From the NCBI RefSeq assembly GCF_017916455.1, contig NZ_JAFMSY010000001.1, positions 1,285,977-1,349,976 of the forward strand: a stretch of 64,000 nt of DNA, written 5' to 3'. Position numbers and translations under genes: made by a program. Origin of the DNA: Nocardioides xinjiangensis. Lineage in GTDB: Bacteria > Actinomycetota > Actinomycetes > Propionibacteriales > Nocardioidaceae. Shown here piece by piece: positions 44,483 through 54,184 of the stretch; positions within the stretch are counted from its first letter, which is position 1; each line of letters starts with the position of its first letter. The notes under the pieces are model-generated. The model saw only the letters and a list, made by a program, of their open reading frames with translations. It searched no databases and was not told where the DNA came from.

Positions 44483-47073
44483 AGCCACCGCCCCCCGGCC
44501 ATCCTGTCGATCGCCTTGCTGACCCGTTTCGCGGCCTCCGCCGACGCTGGGACACCGATCATCGAGTCAAGCGTCCCGCGCGAGAGGTGCACGTCGCCCA
44601 CCGAAGGCCCGTCGGAGACGCTGACGTCGATGCCCTCGGTCCGCGTGTAGGCCACGGTCCAATCAAAGCCGTCGCGTCGCAGACTATCGGGTGCGGGAAG
44701 GAGCTGTCCGGTGAGGCCCTTAGGTCCGATCTCGGCCGCGACGGCGGCGCGGTGCCCGGCAGGTACTGCCGCGCCGACGAGCCTCTCGATCTCGGCGGCA
44801 ACATCAGCTGCGTGCGACGCCACGGCGTCGCGGGCCTCCTCCGCCGACCTAGGGCGCGGCAGGCCCGCCCCGCCCGAGCCTCGCAGAACGGCGACGAGCC
44901 ACTGACGCCAGAGCCGGACCGCGACGTCGACTGGTCCGCCCGTTCCTACCACCCAAGGCCGCGAGGCCATCGCTCCGCGGGCGTCGTCATCCGTCAACCA
45001 CGCGCCAGCGTCGGAGCGGGGGAACGCGACCACCCGGCCGTCGGGGTGGCGCCAAAGGTCCGCCCCAGCGGGTGCGCCGGGCGGGAGGACAGTTCGCAGG
45101 ACCGCCGACACCTCTTCGGCGGAGCCGTCGCCGAAGCCGCGCTGGTCGAGGGGGGCGAGCCTAGGTAGGGTGAATGGGAGCCGCGACGCGACGGCTTCGG
45201 CGAAAGCCCGATCGATCCCGCCGATCTGCGCCGCGAACAGCAGGCGCTCCTGGTCGCCCGGCTTGACGTCAGCGGGGAACGGCACCGCTCCACGGGCGAG
45301 CGCCAGCCCCGCGAGGTAGTCCGCGAATGAGTCGTGGACCGCCGCGACCGTCTCCGACTGGCCAAGCCGTACGATCAGGCCGGATCTGCGGGCCGCCTCG
45401 TCAATCACGGCCGCTTCGATAGGCCCGATGACGGTAGATTGGTCCCGCACTGCCTCGACCACGAGACGGCGCCACGTGTAAGGATCGGCATAGCGGCGGC
45501 CGTCGTCGAGGAGCCGGGCGAAGCACGCTCCGAGCACGACGGTCGCTACGCCGAGCCCGTCGGCGCCTGTCTTGATCGCGAGCTGGTCGAGGAACGCGCT
45601 GTACACCGCCGCGCGATCCTCAAACGGCACCCCCGACGCGATCAGGCCGAGCGTCATTTCGAGGAGCATCGGGTTTCCCGCGGCGTCGCCAAGGGCCCTT
45701 TCCGCCCGCGCCAGGACGACCCGGGCCGCGCCGTTGTCAGCACTGGTGTCGACGGCGGCCTCCGCGAGGGCCTCTCGGCGCTCGCGCCCGAACGGTTCCA
45801 TGCGGAACAGGGACGGCGCGGACGACGCCGGCAGAACCGAGCGGACGGCGGCGAGGTCACGCCCGAGCAGGATGAGGCGCGCCCCGCGCCCGGCCGCAAC
45901 GGGCGCCCGTAGATCCTCTGCGAGGGCGGCCCGGACCGGCTCGGGGACCTCGGAGACGCCGTCGATAACGACGGCGGTGCCGTTGTCCGCAAGGATTTGG
46001 CGGCCGGTCAGCGTCGGGATCTCACGGCGCAGGACGTCGGAGACGGCCTCGGCGACGAGTGCGTCGACGCGGCCGGGAATGTAGGTCTCCGCGTGCGCCA
46101 CGACGACGACGCGGCCTTGCGTAGCCGCCGCGGTCCTGAGCTCGCGGGCCGCGGTCGACTTGCCGGCGCCGGTCGGCCCGGCCACGGCCGCCGGCATGAC
46201 CCCATCGGCCAGCAGCGCGTCGACGCCCACCGCCAACTGGTCCGCCTCGGGCTTGAGCCTGGCCGGGACGGCCGCTGCCGGGGCCTCAGCGGCGATCGCG
46301 GCGAGGTACCGGTCGCGTACGTCGCCGGCCCATGGCCGGACCGCCGTCGAACTCGGCGGGATTCCCAACGCACAGCAGATCTCGTCCCGCGACACCACGC
46401 GGTCCGCTGCGTCCGGCCGGCAGGCGCGGTCCAGCAGGAGCCGCAACAGCGCGTCCACGGCGGATCTTGCCTGCTCCATCGCGTCGGTCGCCGACCTGGC
46501 AGACGGGAGCAGCGCCATCACCTGCCGGTCCGCCCGTGCGAGCAGTGCGCCCGTGCCGCCGGGGTCTTGGACGACGGTGGCACGGGCAGCCCTGCGCACG
46601 GTGGCGCCGTCGGCCTCCTCCCCCAGTAGAGCGGCGAGCGAGTCTCGGCAGCCCGACGCGGCCTCTGCCAGGGCATCGCGGACTTGTTCGCCGGAGGGCC
46701 CGAGGCGCCCGTCTGTTACAAACTGGAATGTGGCACCGTCTGGGGCGTCGACCGCCGCCCACCGACGGAGCAGCCCGACCAGGTCGGCTTTGGCCCACGT
46801 GTACTCGTCGGCCCGGACCTTGGCCTGCTTTCCGATGGCGACCCGACCTTTTGTGTCAAGCAATTCGATGTCGATGACGTCATCGGCGCCCTCGACCCTA
46901 ATTGCCGAGAACTCGTCGCTCTCCAGGACGTCGAGCGCGGACAGGACGGCCTGCGCGTGCTGGTAGGCGATGCCACGATACGTGTCGACGCCCCCCACGG
47001 GCCGTAACTCTAATCGACGCGGCGGCTTCGTCGATCGGGCCGGGAGGAAGCGGAGCCGGTCGCTCATCGGCAT
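44479..47073 (-). CDS. PD-(D/E)xK nuclease-like domain fused to NACHT-type STAND ATPase, putative antiphage protein
   Basis: The 864-residue protein has an N-terminal domain (about 25-115) with RVEGADDVIDIEL followed by GKQAK. This is a D...QxK nuclease core like that of DUF4297/Cap4-type effectors. The central NTPase has Walker A GPTGAGKSTAA (about 295), Walker B TAVVIDGVSEV (about 360), the NPMLLEM sensor-like motif and HDSFADYLAGLAL. These are typical of NACHT/STAND proteins. The C-terminal 250 residues are unassigned and may sense the trigger. Bacterial nuclease-NACHT proteins are known antiphage systems. I chose ATG 47073; a TTG 21 bases upstream and an ATG six bases downstream are alternatives. 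Confidence 0.75.
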   Translation of the reverse strand: MPMSDRLRFLPARSTKPPRRLELRPVGGVDTYRGIAYQHAQAVLSALDVLESDEFSAIRVEGADDVIDIELLDTKGRVAIGKQAKVRADEYTWAKADLVGLLRRWAAVDAPDGATFQFVTDGRLGPSGEQVRDALAEAASGCRDSLAALLGEEADGATVRRAARATVVQDPGGTGALLARADRQVMALLPSARSATDAMEQARSAVDALLRLLLDRACRPDAADRVVSRDEICCALGIPPSSTAVRPWAGDVRDRYLAAIAAEAPAAAVPARLKPEADQLAVGVDALLADGVMPAAVAGPTGAGKSTAARELRTAAATQGRVVVVAHAETYIPGRVDALVAEAVSDVLRREIPTLTGRQILADNGTAVVIDGVSEVPEPVRAALAEDLRAPVAAGRGARLILLGRDLAAVRSVLPASSAPSLFRMEPFGRERREALAEAAVDTSADNGAARVVLARAERALGDAAGNPMLLEMTLGLIASGVPFEDRAAVYSAFLDQLAIKTGADGLGVATVVLGACFARLLDDGRRYADPYTWRRLVVEAVRDQSTVIGPIEAAVIDEAARRSGLIVRLGQSETVAAVHDSFADYLAGLALARGAVPFPADVKPGDQERLLFAAQIGGIDRAFAEAVASRLPFTLPRLAPLDQRGFGDGSAEEVSAVLRTVLPPGAPAGADLWRHPDGRVVAFPRSDAGAWLTDDDARGAMASRPWVVGTGGPVDVAVRLWRQWLVAVLRGSGGAGLPRPRSAEEARDAVASHAADVAAEIERLVGAAVPAGHRAAVAAEIGPKGLTGQLLPAPDSLRRDGFDWTVAYTRTEGIDVSVSDGPSVGDVHLSRGTLDSMIGVPASAEAAKRVSKAIDRMAGGRWL

Positions 47074-47421
47074 GTCCGTACGTCTCGACCCCAAGGGCTG
47101 TCACACCGCAATCGCAGAGCGGCCGCGGGCTCACCGGTTGTCGACAAGTCTGGATGATCGAATAGCAGTAGGAAAACGTGACGTCTGGCGTCCGGTCCTC
47201 TTCGATTGACTGGTGCGTTCGGCGGACAACGGTGAGCCGACGCACCTAACATCTCTTGCGATTCGGGCGGGCAGAAGAAATGTCCGTGGAGACCGTCACC
47301 ATCAGCCACGTCGCTTCCGGGGCGACGCGAGACTCGGCGCCAAGGCAAGCGGCCTGTAGTTCGCGCGTCGTCCTGTGCGGCAAGGCGCTGCTACGCAATG
47401 TGAGAAATTTACGGGGGAACC
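47074..47421. other. intergenic region between two divergent defence-type genes
   Basis: This 348-base gap holds the divergent promoters of the NACHT and helicase genes. ACGGGGGAACC before 47422 is the helicase ribosome site. The base composition is noticeably less GC-rich than the flanking core genome. I see no convincing further gene or repeat in it. Confidence 0.5.
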
Positions 47422-50115
47422 ATGAGCACGGTTGACGAGCAGATCACGAGCGCGGCGGGCGCAATTTCACAAAACATTGCTGCGCTTCGCCATGACCGAG
47501 CCCTCATGGCACAGAACATCCTCAGCCAGATGCGAAACCTCGTCGAAGGAGTCGCGGTCCGCGCTCAGGCCGGTCGCGGCGACATCACGTTCGACTACGC
47601 ACTAGTCGGAGCGGCCATCTCGCACGTTGGCTCCCACGGACGGCTGAACTTTCTTTCGAGGCTTCACAAGCTCATTCAGATCAGTGCCTCGCACTACACC
47701 ATGGGTGGCGATCCGTCCGAACGACTGATGCTGAAGTACTACAGCTACCTTCACCGGATCCGTGACCTGGCGAGCAACGAGCTGGGCATGGCGATCCTGC
47801 CGAACCTCGAAGACTTCCCGGTTGATCTGGACCCGTCCCTGCGTGAATTCCACGACAAGATCGCTGCCCGAATCGCGGCCGCGCGCACACGCTCACTGAC
47901 GAACGCACGAAAGTCTCGGTACTACATCCACGCCGTACGACCCTTCTACTCCGCAGGCCGCATCTACTACGAGGTCACCTTCTACAACGCCGCGAACCGC
48001 GTCCCAAAGCACGACCGGATCATCGGCTTCACGGACATCGACATCACGGGCCAGTACTCCGCCAATCTCACGTTGGAGAGCGATTCCATCGACGTGCTCG
48101 GCGAAACGATGCCGGTGACCATCATCCGTGAGTGGGAGGTGTCGATCCGACCGTGCGAGTTCGACAACTTCGCGCGCATCTTCGACCACAAGATGAAGGT
48201 GTCCACTACTAGCTCCGAGTACCGGCGACTCATGGAGTACCTGACTAGTTCTGCCTCCACGCTGCTCGACGTCGTGGACATGTCTGACGAGCAGTACGCA
48301 CACCTCACAGCATGGGTGACCCAATCCTCGCAGCGTCCTCAGATTTTCCCGATCCTGGACCGGACGCGAGCGATAATCCAACGCAAGGGTCCCGGAGCGA
48401 ACGTATTGCGTTACCTACTCCTCCGGATGAACAATCAGATCATCAAGTGGCAGTACGCAACCGAGCCATGCGGTCGACTCTCGGGCCTGCACCTCGAATG
48501 GGGCTGCATCCCCTTTGACACGATGCCGTTCTGCACCTCACTGTTCGGCCACAACCCACGCTTTGCGGATCTCGCGGAAAGCATCGACACAACCGACCGA
48601 GTCCACGAACTGCTTGCTCGACGAGTCAAGACCAACGTCGAAAGCCGCGGCATTCTCTACACGTCAATCGCTGACCTGCAAGACATGGGTGACGTCGACG
48701 AGCTCGTGCGGGCCTACAACTCCAAGCTGTACTACAAGCACACCGGCCGCACCATGATAAAAGACATGGGCCACGTCTTCATGCGCGACTACGAAGACGG
48801 CACGGTCGAGATCATCCAGGAGCTTCAAAGCCGCGCCGGAGCCGGCGTCCCCGGTTACCGCACGGCAACCGAGCAGGGGCTGGCGCAGACGACCCCGGCA
48901 CCCGACGACCCAGTCAAGGTCGATGCCCTAAAGGACTTGTTCGCTGACTCGCAGGTGGCGTTGATCTACGGCGCGGCAGGCACCGGAAAGTCGACTATGG
49001 TCAGCCTCATCGCTTCGTACTTCAACAGCAACAACAAGCTCTTCCTCGCGCACACCCACCCGGCCGTAGACAACCTCGAACGTCGAGTCAAGGCGCAGAA
49101 CTCAACCTTCCGGACGGTTCGGAGCCAGGCCAATCGCAACGACTCCACCGTCTACGACGTCCTCGTGATCGACGAGTGCAGCACGGTGAGCAACGCCGAC
49201 TTGCTTGCAGTGCTTCGGCGAACCAAGTTCAAGTTGCTTGTCTTGGTTGGCGACGTCTACCAGATCGAGTCGATCCAGTTCGGGAACTGGTTCGGCCTCG
49301 CTCGCTCATTCGTCCCTGACACGGCAGCGTTCGAGCTGACCACGCCCTACCGCACCAAGAACGACGACCTCCTCGACTTGTGGTCCACGGTGCGCGAGTT
49401 GAAGGACGACATCTCCGAGACGCTGGCACGGAACGGCTACTCCACCGTCCTCGATCAGAGTCTCTTCACCGCTCAGCGCGACGACGAGATCGTCCTGTGT
49501 CTCAACTACGACGGCCTGTACGGCATCAACAACGTCAACCGCTTCCTGCAGAGCAGCAACCCCGGTGCTGCCACGGTGTGGGGTGCGACTGTGTACAAAG
49601 TCGGCGATCCCGTGCTCTTCAACGAAACGAACCGCTTCGCCCCCCTGATCTACAACAACTTGAAGGGCAGGATCGAGAAGATCGACGTGACGCCGGGCCG
49701 CATACGATTCGACGTCTCAATCGATCGGCCCGTGACAGCCATGGACGTTGACGGCGTGAACCTGAGGTACGTCGGCGACGCAACGGTGCAGTTCGACGTG
49801 TACGAGATCGGCAACGGTGACGACGATGACGACAGTTGGACCGGGTCCGTGCCCTTCCAAGTTGCCTACGCGGTCTCGATTCACAAGGCGCAGGGCCTCG
49901 AATACGACTCAGTGAAGATCGTCATCACAGACGCCAACGGAGACGACATCTCGCACAGCATCTTCTACACGGCTATCACCCGCGCGCGAGAACGTCTCAG
50001 CATCTTCTGGACCCCGGAGACCGAGCACGCGGTCATCAACAGCCTGGAGCGCCCTGTGAACAGGAAGGACGCGAGACTGTTGGCGAATCGGCGCGGTCTG
50101 ACCTTGGCGCCCTAG
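47422..50115 (+). CDS. large SF1 (RecD/UvrD-like) helicase with unknown N-terminal region
   Basis: This protein of 897 residues has about 500 N-terminal residues of unknown fold, with SRYYIHAVRPFYSAGRIYYEV as a notable segment. An SF1 helicase follows: Walker A YGAAGTGKSTM (about 515), motif II LVIDECSTVSN (about 585), motif III VGDVYQIESI, motif V SIHKAQGLEYDSV (about 820) and motif VI YTAITRARERL (about 850). Less GC-rich codons than the neighbours suggest recent transfer. It stands alone between two defence-type loci, so an antiphage role is plausible but inferred. Confidence 0.8.
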   Translation: MSTVDEQITSAAGAISQNIAALRHDRALMAQNILSQMRNLVEGVAVRAQAGRGDITFDYALVGAAISHVGSHGRLNFLSRLHKLIQISASHYTMGGDPSERLMLKYYSYLHRIRDLASNELGMAILPNLEDFPVDLDPSLREFHDKIAARIAAARTRSLTNARKSRYYIHAVRPFYSAGRIYYEVTFYNAANRVPKHDRIIGFTDIDITGQYSANLTLESDSIDVLGETMPVTIIREWEVSIRPCEFDNFARIFDHKMKVSTTSSEYRRLMEYLTSSASTLLDVVDMSDEQYAHLTAWVTQSSQRPQIFPILDRTRAIIQRKGPGANVLRYLLLRMNNQIIKWQYATEPCGRLSGLHLEWGCIPFDTMPFCTSLFGHNPRFADLAESIDTTDRVHELLARRVKTNVESRGILYTSIADLQDMGDVDELVRAYNSKLYYKHTGRTMIKDMGHVFMRDYEDGTVEIIQELQSRAGAGVPGYRTATEQGLAQTTPAPDDPVKVDALKDLFADSQVALIYGAAGTGKSTMVSLIASYFNSNNKLFLAHTHPAVDNLERRVKAQNSTFRTVRSQANRNDSTVYDVLVIDECSTVSNADLLAVLRRTKFKLLVLVGDVYQIESIQFGNWFGLARSFVPDTAAFELTTPYRTKNDDLLDLWSTVRELKDDISETLARNGYSTVLDQSLFTAQRDDEIVLCLNYDGLYGINNVNRFLQSSNPGAATVWGATVYKVGDPVLFNETNRFAPLIYNNLKGRIEKIDVTPGRIRFDVSIDRPVTAMDVDGVNLRYVGDATVQFDVYEIGNGDDDDDSWTGSVPFQVAYAVSIHKAQGLEYDSVKIVITDANGDDISHSIFYTAITRARERLSIFWTPETEHAVINSLERPVNRKDARLLANRRGLTLAP

Positions 50116-50279
50116 CGCGACCACACCAGCCTCACGCCTAGCCGATTCGCCTCGTCGCGTATTGCGGCATGTGCGTGCTTGCTGGACACGCGCGCTACCC
50201 ACCGCGGTCGCATAGGAGCAGCGCGGGCGCCGAACGATGACCGCCTGTCAAAAGCCGCCGTCCGCGGGTTCGTGCTCAT
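50112..50279 (-). CDS. possible 55-residue basic protein
   Basis: A frame opened by ATG at 50279 encodes MSTNPRTAAFDRRSSFG and so on, ending in a helix-like IRDEANRLGVRLVWSR. Its stop overlaps the helicase stop by a few bases. The frame has fairly regular codon use but no good ribosome site, so it is weakly supported. Confidence 0.25.
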   Translation of the reverse strand: MSTNPRTAAFDRRSSFGARAAPMRPRWVARVSSKHAHAAIRDEANRLGVRLVWSR

Positions 50280-50315
50280 ACCATCGGAAAGACCAATCAG
50301 AGACGGGGAGCATTG

Positions 50316-52760
50316 GTGGAGACGAACGTTCGTACGCCATTGGATGTGTTCAACCTGCCGCAGCACCTAGTGGTGCCGCTCTTTCAGCGGCCCTACGTGT
50401 GGGACGAGACCGAACAGTGGCTGCCCTTGTGGCAGGACGTACGCCGTCTCGCGGAGTTGCGGCTCGCGGACCCGTACGCGCCGGCGACTCACTTCCTCGG
50501 TGCTGTGGTGCTGCAAGCGCAAGACAACCCCACGGGCAATCTCCCGTCGCGGAACGTCATCGACGGACAGCAGCGCCTAACCACCCTGCAGCTGTTGATG
50601 GACGCCGCTGGGTCGGTGCTCGACGAACACGGCTTCGACACACTGTCCGGGCAGCTCGAGGTGCTCACGCACAATCTGGAGCTCTACGTCACCGGTGACG
50701 CCGTCCGGTTGAAGCTGCGCCACACCAACCGGGATCAGGCTGCCTTCGACGAGGTGATGAACGCAGAACCGCCCATCGACCACGACACACTGAAGCATTC
50801 CGGAGCGCTGCTCGTTCGCGCCCACCGGTTCTTCACCGACACGGTCGCGACCTGGCTGGGCGAGGCACCAGACGAATCCGGAGTGGTCTCACGTGCGACC
50901 ACGTTGGTGCAGGTCCTCACCCGGCACCTCCAGCTGGTGGTGATCGATCTCCAAGCACAGGAGAACTCGCAGGAGATCTTCGAGACTCTCAACGCACGAG
51001 GAACGCCGCTCACCGCCGCGGACCTGGTGAAGAACTTCGTCTTCCAGCGCCTCGATGCCGAAGGCGTAGACACCCGGCGCGCCTACGCCGAGGACTGGCC
51101 GTTCGAGTCGAAGTTCTGGGAGACCGAGGTCAGCGTCGGTCGGTACAACATCTCCCGCAGCTCGCTGTTCCTCAACCAGTGGCTGGGTTCGCGTACGGGC
51201 GAGGAGGTGAGCCCGCGCACGACCTTTACCCGGTTCAAGCACTACGCCGATCATCAGGCCGGGCAGAAGATGAGCGAGCTGCTCGCCGTCATCAAACAGC
51301 AGGCCGATCTGTACGAGGAGTGGACTCTCGCCGCAGCCGACCCGGACCGGGCCCTGACGCCGGCTCAGATGGCGGTCTACCGGATGCAGGCCGCTGGGAT
51401 CGAGCTGCTCAAGCCGATCTTGATCTGGCTGCACGACCCGGAGCTCGACATTCCCGAAGCCACCGCCCACCAGGTGATCGCCGCGACCGAGAGCTGGGTC
51501 ATGCGCCGGCTCATGCTCCGGCTCCCGTCCGCTGACTTGGGCCGCATCGTCGCGGAGATCATTCGCACGCACCGCACCGCACCACCAGACGAGCTCGACG
51601 AACGCACGGTGGCACACCTGACCGGCCTCGCCTCGGCCAGCAGCTACTGGCCTGGAGACGACGAGGTCCGCAGCAACCTGGCCACGGAGAATGCGTACCG
51701 ACGCTTCCCCAGAGCGCGACTCCGGATGCTGCTGGAGACGGTCGAGGACCACCTGCGGGGAAAGTACGACTACCCACCGGTTCCGCGACGGGGGTACCAC
51801 ATCGAGCATGTGCTGCCACAGAAGTGGGACACCCACTGGCCCGTCCACGGCCTGGAGGAAGAGCTGCAGCGGGGCGCCCACGTGCACCGCCTCGGCAACC
51901 TCACCCTGCTCACCCGCGGCCTCAACGCCGCCGTCTCCAACGGTCCGTGGGACCTCAAACGGGCCAAGGTCGCTCAGCACGACGTGTTCTTGATGAACCG
52001 CCTTTTCCAAGACCCCGCAAGTGAGACCTGGGACGAAGAGCAAGTCGACGCCCGCTCACAGGCGATGATCGATGCGCTTCTCACCACCTGGCCTGTTCCC
52101 GCTGGCCACACCGGCGCGGTTCAAGACGCTGGGCAGAAGGATCAGATGTCGTGGGTGGAGCTGAAGCACCTCGTTGGTGCCGGCCTGCTCCAGGCCGGCG
52201 ACCGGCTCATCCCGCGCGCCGGCCAGTGGACATCCACCGAAGCTGTCGTCCGCGCCGACGGGACGCTCGACATCGACGGCAAGACCTTCGCCACGCCTTC
52301 GGGTGCCGGCAAACACGTCAAGGGCGGCATCACTAACGGGTGGCACTTCTGGCGTCTTCAAGACGGCCGGAGGCTCGCAGATGTGCGCGCCGCCTACCGC
52401 GGCAGCCGTCCGGCCAGCGAGGTAAAGAAGGCAGCCTTCGACTGGTCCGGGCTCCACGCAATCCTGGAAGAGCTGCCCGAGGGCAGGTGGACCACCTACG
52501 GCGACCTTGCAGACGTCGTGGGTACGGCCCCTCAACCGCTGGGCGCCCACATCATGAACTGCGGGCAGTGCGCTAACGCCCACCGCGTCCTCACCAACGA
52601 CGGACGAGTAGCCGAAGCATTCAAGTGGGGCGACCCAGACGATCGCCGTGACCCCAGGACCATGCTGGCCGCCGAAGGACTTGGCCTGGTGGAGGGAAGA
52701 GCGGAGCCGGATCAGCGCCTGAGCTCGTCGGAGTTGACCGCGCTGCTCCGCGAAGCCTGA
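50316..52760 (+). CDS. GmrSD-type modification-dependent restriction enzyme with RAMA-like and alkyltransferase-like C-terminal domains
   Basis: The 814-residue protein is a fused GmrS-GmrD enzyme. The N-terminal DUF262 domain has NVIDGQQRLTTLQLL (about 80) and IFETLNARGTPLTAADLVKN (about 225). The DUF1524 HNH nuclease has YHIEHVLPQKW (about 493) and RLGNLTLLTRGLN. About residues 615-695 form a RAMA-like domain (GAGLLQAGDRLIP, then NGWHFWRL). About 707-800 form an MGMT DNA-binding domain (GRWTTYGDLADVVGT, ANAHRVLTNDGRV) in which the alkyl-accepting Cys of PCHR is replaced, as in ATL proteins. It should cut DNA carrying modified bases. GTG 50316 has GGGGAG five bases upstream. Confidence 0.85.
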   Translation: METNVRTPLDVFNLPQHLVVPLFQRPYVWDETEQWLPLWQDVRRLAELRLADPYAPATHFLGAVVLQAQDNPTGNLPSRNVIDGQQRLTTLQLLMDAAGSVLDEHGFDTLSGQLEVLTHNLELYVTGDAVRLKLRHTNRDQAAFDEVMNAEPPIDHDTLKHSGALLVRAHRFFTDTVATWLGEAPDESGVVSRATTLVQVLTRHLQLVVIDLQAQENSQEIFETLNARGTPLTAADLVKNFVFQRLDAEGVDTRRAYAEDWPFESKFWETEVSVGRYNISRSSLFLNQWLGSRTGEEVSPRTTFTRFKHYADHQAGQKMSELLAVIKQQADLYEEWTLAAADPDRALTPAQMAVYRMQAAGIELLKPILIWLHDPELDIPEATAHQVIAATESWVMRRLMLRLPSADLGRIVAEIIRTHRTAPPDELDERTVAHLTGLASASSYWPGDDEVRSNLATENAYRRFPRARLRMLLETVEDHLRGKYDYPPVPRRGYHIEHVLPQKWDTHWPVHGLEEELQRGAHVHRLGNLTLLTRGLNAAVSNGPWDLKRAKVAQHDVFLMNRLFQDPASETWDEEQVDARSQAMIDALLTTWPVPAGHTGAVQDAGQKDQMSWVELKHLVGAGLLQAGDRLIPRAGQWTSTEAVVRADGTLDIDGKTFATPSGAGKHVKGGITNGWHFWRLQDGRRLADVRAAYRGSRPASEVKKAAFDWSGLHAILEELPEGRWTTYGDLADVVGTAPQPLGAHIMNCGQCANAHRVLTNDGRVAEAFKWGDPDDRRDPRTMLAAEGLGLVEGRAEPDQRLSSSELTALLREA

Positions 52761-52778
52761 TCAAGGGCGGCGCACCGA

Positions 52779-54184
52779 TTACGCCGGGAAACGTCCGAAG
52801 GGACCGACCCAGTTCTGGAGGTGGGGGGCCAGGAACTCCTGCGTGAGGGCGGGCGTGACAGGTACGGCATGCACGTCGCGCATGGGGTCGGTGCGTGCGA
52901 GATGCCGTCGCGACCACTCGATCCACTCGATTGCCGCAGCTCGTTCTTGCTCGGGGCGCCCCGCGAGATGCCGTTCGACCTCATGGATGTAGGCGGCTGT
53001 GTTCCGCCACTCTCGCCAGGATCGGGCACGCTGCGTGAGTACGTCTGCGCGGTAGGCCCGGGTGGCGCGGATCGCGGCGTCCTCCACAGCCTTTGTCCAG
53101 CGTTGTTGCTGCTCACGCGCGTCAACTTCGCGTTCTTGTTGTTCCTGCTGGTGTTCCAGCAGGCGCATCTCGATCTCGCGCACGACCCCAGACACGACCT
53201 CCTCCAACCGGTGGTTTCGGGTGTCACTGAATCGGAGCTGGCGGCCCGCGCGGAGACCGTAGGCTCCTCCGACCTGCAAGGTGAGGTTGCCGGTGGAGAT
53301 GAACTGCTTCTGGCGGCGTGCCTGCCAAGCAGGCAGCGTCTTGAACCGCCCAGTTGTGTAATGCGGGGTTGGAGCTCCACCGGGTGCCGACTTCTCCGAG
53401 AGGCGCACCGGAACACTCCAGTCGCCGACTCGGGCGCGGAACTGGCCGTCGGGCGCGTGCCTCGTGTCAAGGACCAGCTCAAGGCCGAGCTCCTCGAGCG
53501 TTGTGGCGAGCGCATGCACAATCCGTACAGCACGGGTCACATGCGAATTCGACACCTCGTGGTGGTCACGATCGACGCGATAGTCACGCGCCACCGGATG
53601 AGGTTTCGTGAGTCTCGTCGGAACGGGGACGGGACGTGCCGCAACGACCGCCCGCGGGTCGTCGGCGAGGTAGAGAAGCTGGTGGTGCCAGCCCCTACGT
53701 CGTGTGCGGAGCACTCGACCGGAAGGCGCGAGCCCTGACTCGAGTAGGTCGCGGGCGGCCCGGCCAACTCCTGCGTCGGCGACCTCCATACGGCCACCCG
53801 CCACGAGCAGGCGCAAGTAGAGCCGCTGGGCGTCCGTCGGGGCGGGAGGCTTAGGGGAGTGGCATCCGCGATCGGGTGAGGCTGTCTCGGTTCGGCTGCT
53901 AGGTCTGGCGTGCTTGCAGAGAGGCGGCGGCGCGCTCGCGCCGGCATGTTCGCCTCTGGGTCCCGCGGCTCGTCTGGAAACGTCCCATGGTCGAGGAAGT
54001 GTGCGCCCGCCTCGGTGATCGACGCTGTCCATCTACCGTCCCTGCGCGTTACGCGCGCAAGCCCACGAGCGGCAAGTGCACGCGCCGAGTGCTTGTGCGA
54101 CTCGTCGGGCCAAGCCCGGTTCGGACACCCCTCGGCGATCCAACGGAGCACCTCGACTTGGCGTGAGTTCACAGCCCGGTTCAT
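52779..54184 (-). pseudogene. frameshifted gene of an actinobacterial accessory-protein family
   Basis: An ATG at 54184 begins MNRAVNSRQVEVLRWIAEGC, with a winged-helix-like N-terminus (ALAARGLARVTRRDGRWTASITEAG). The rest of the protein, from about PTDAQRLYLRLLVAGGR to the end at 52779, is in another frame. The switch lies in the C-rich runs at about 53835-53865, and the total length is consistent with one missing base. The C-terminal part has a coiled coil (EHQQEQQEREVDAREQQQ). Either it is a real pseudogene or there is a one-base sequence error. The family is seen in actinobacterial accessory regions, function unknown. Confidence 0.6.
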
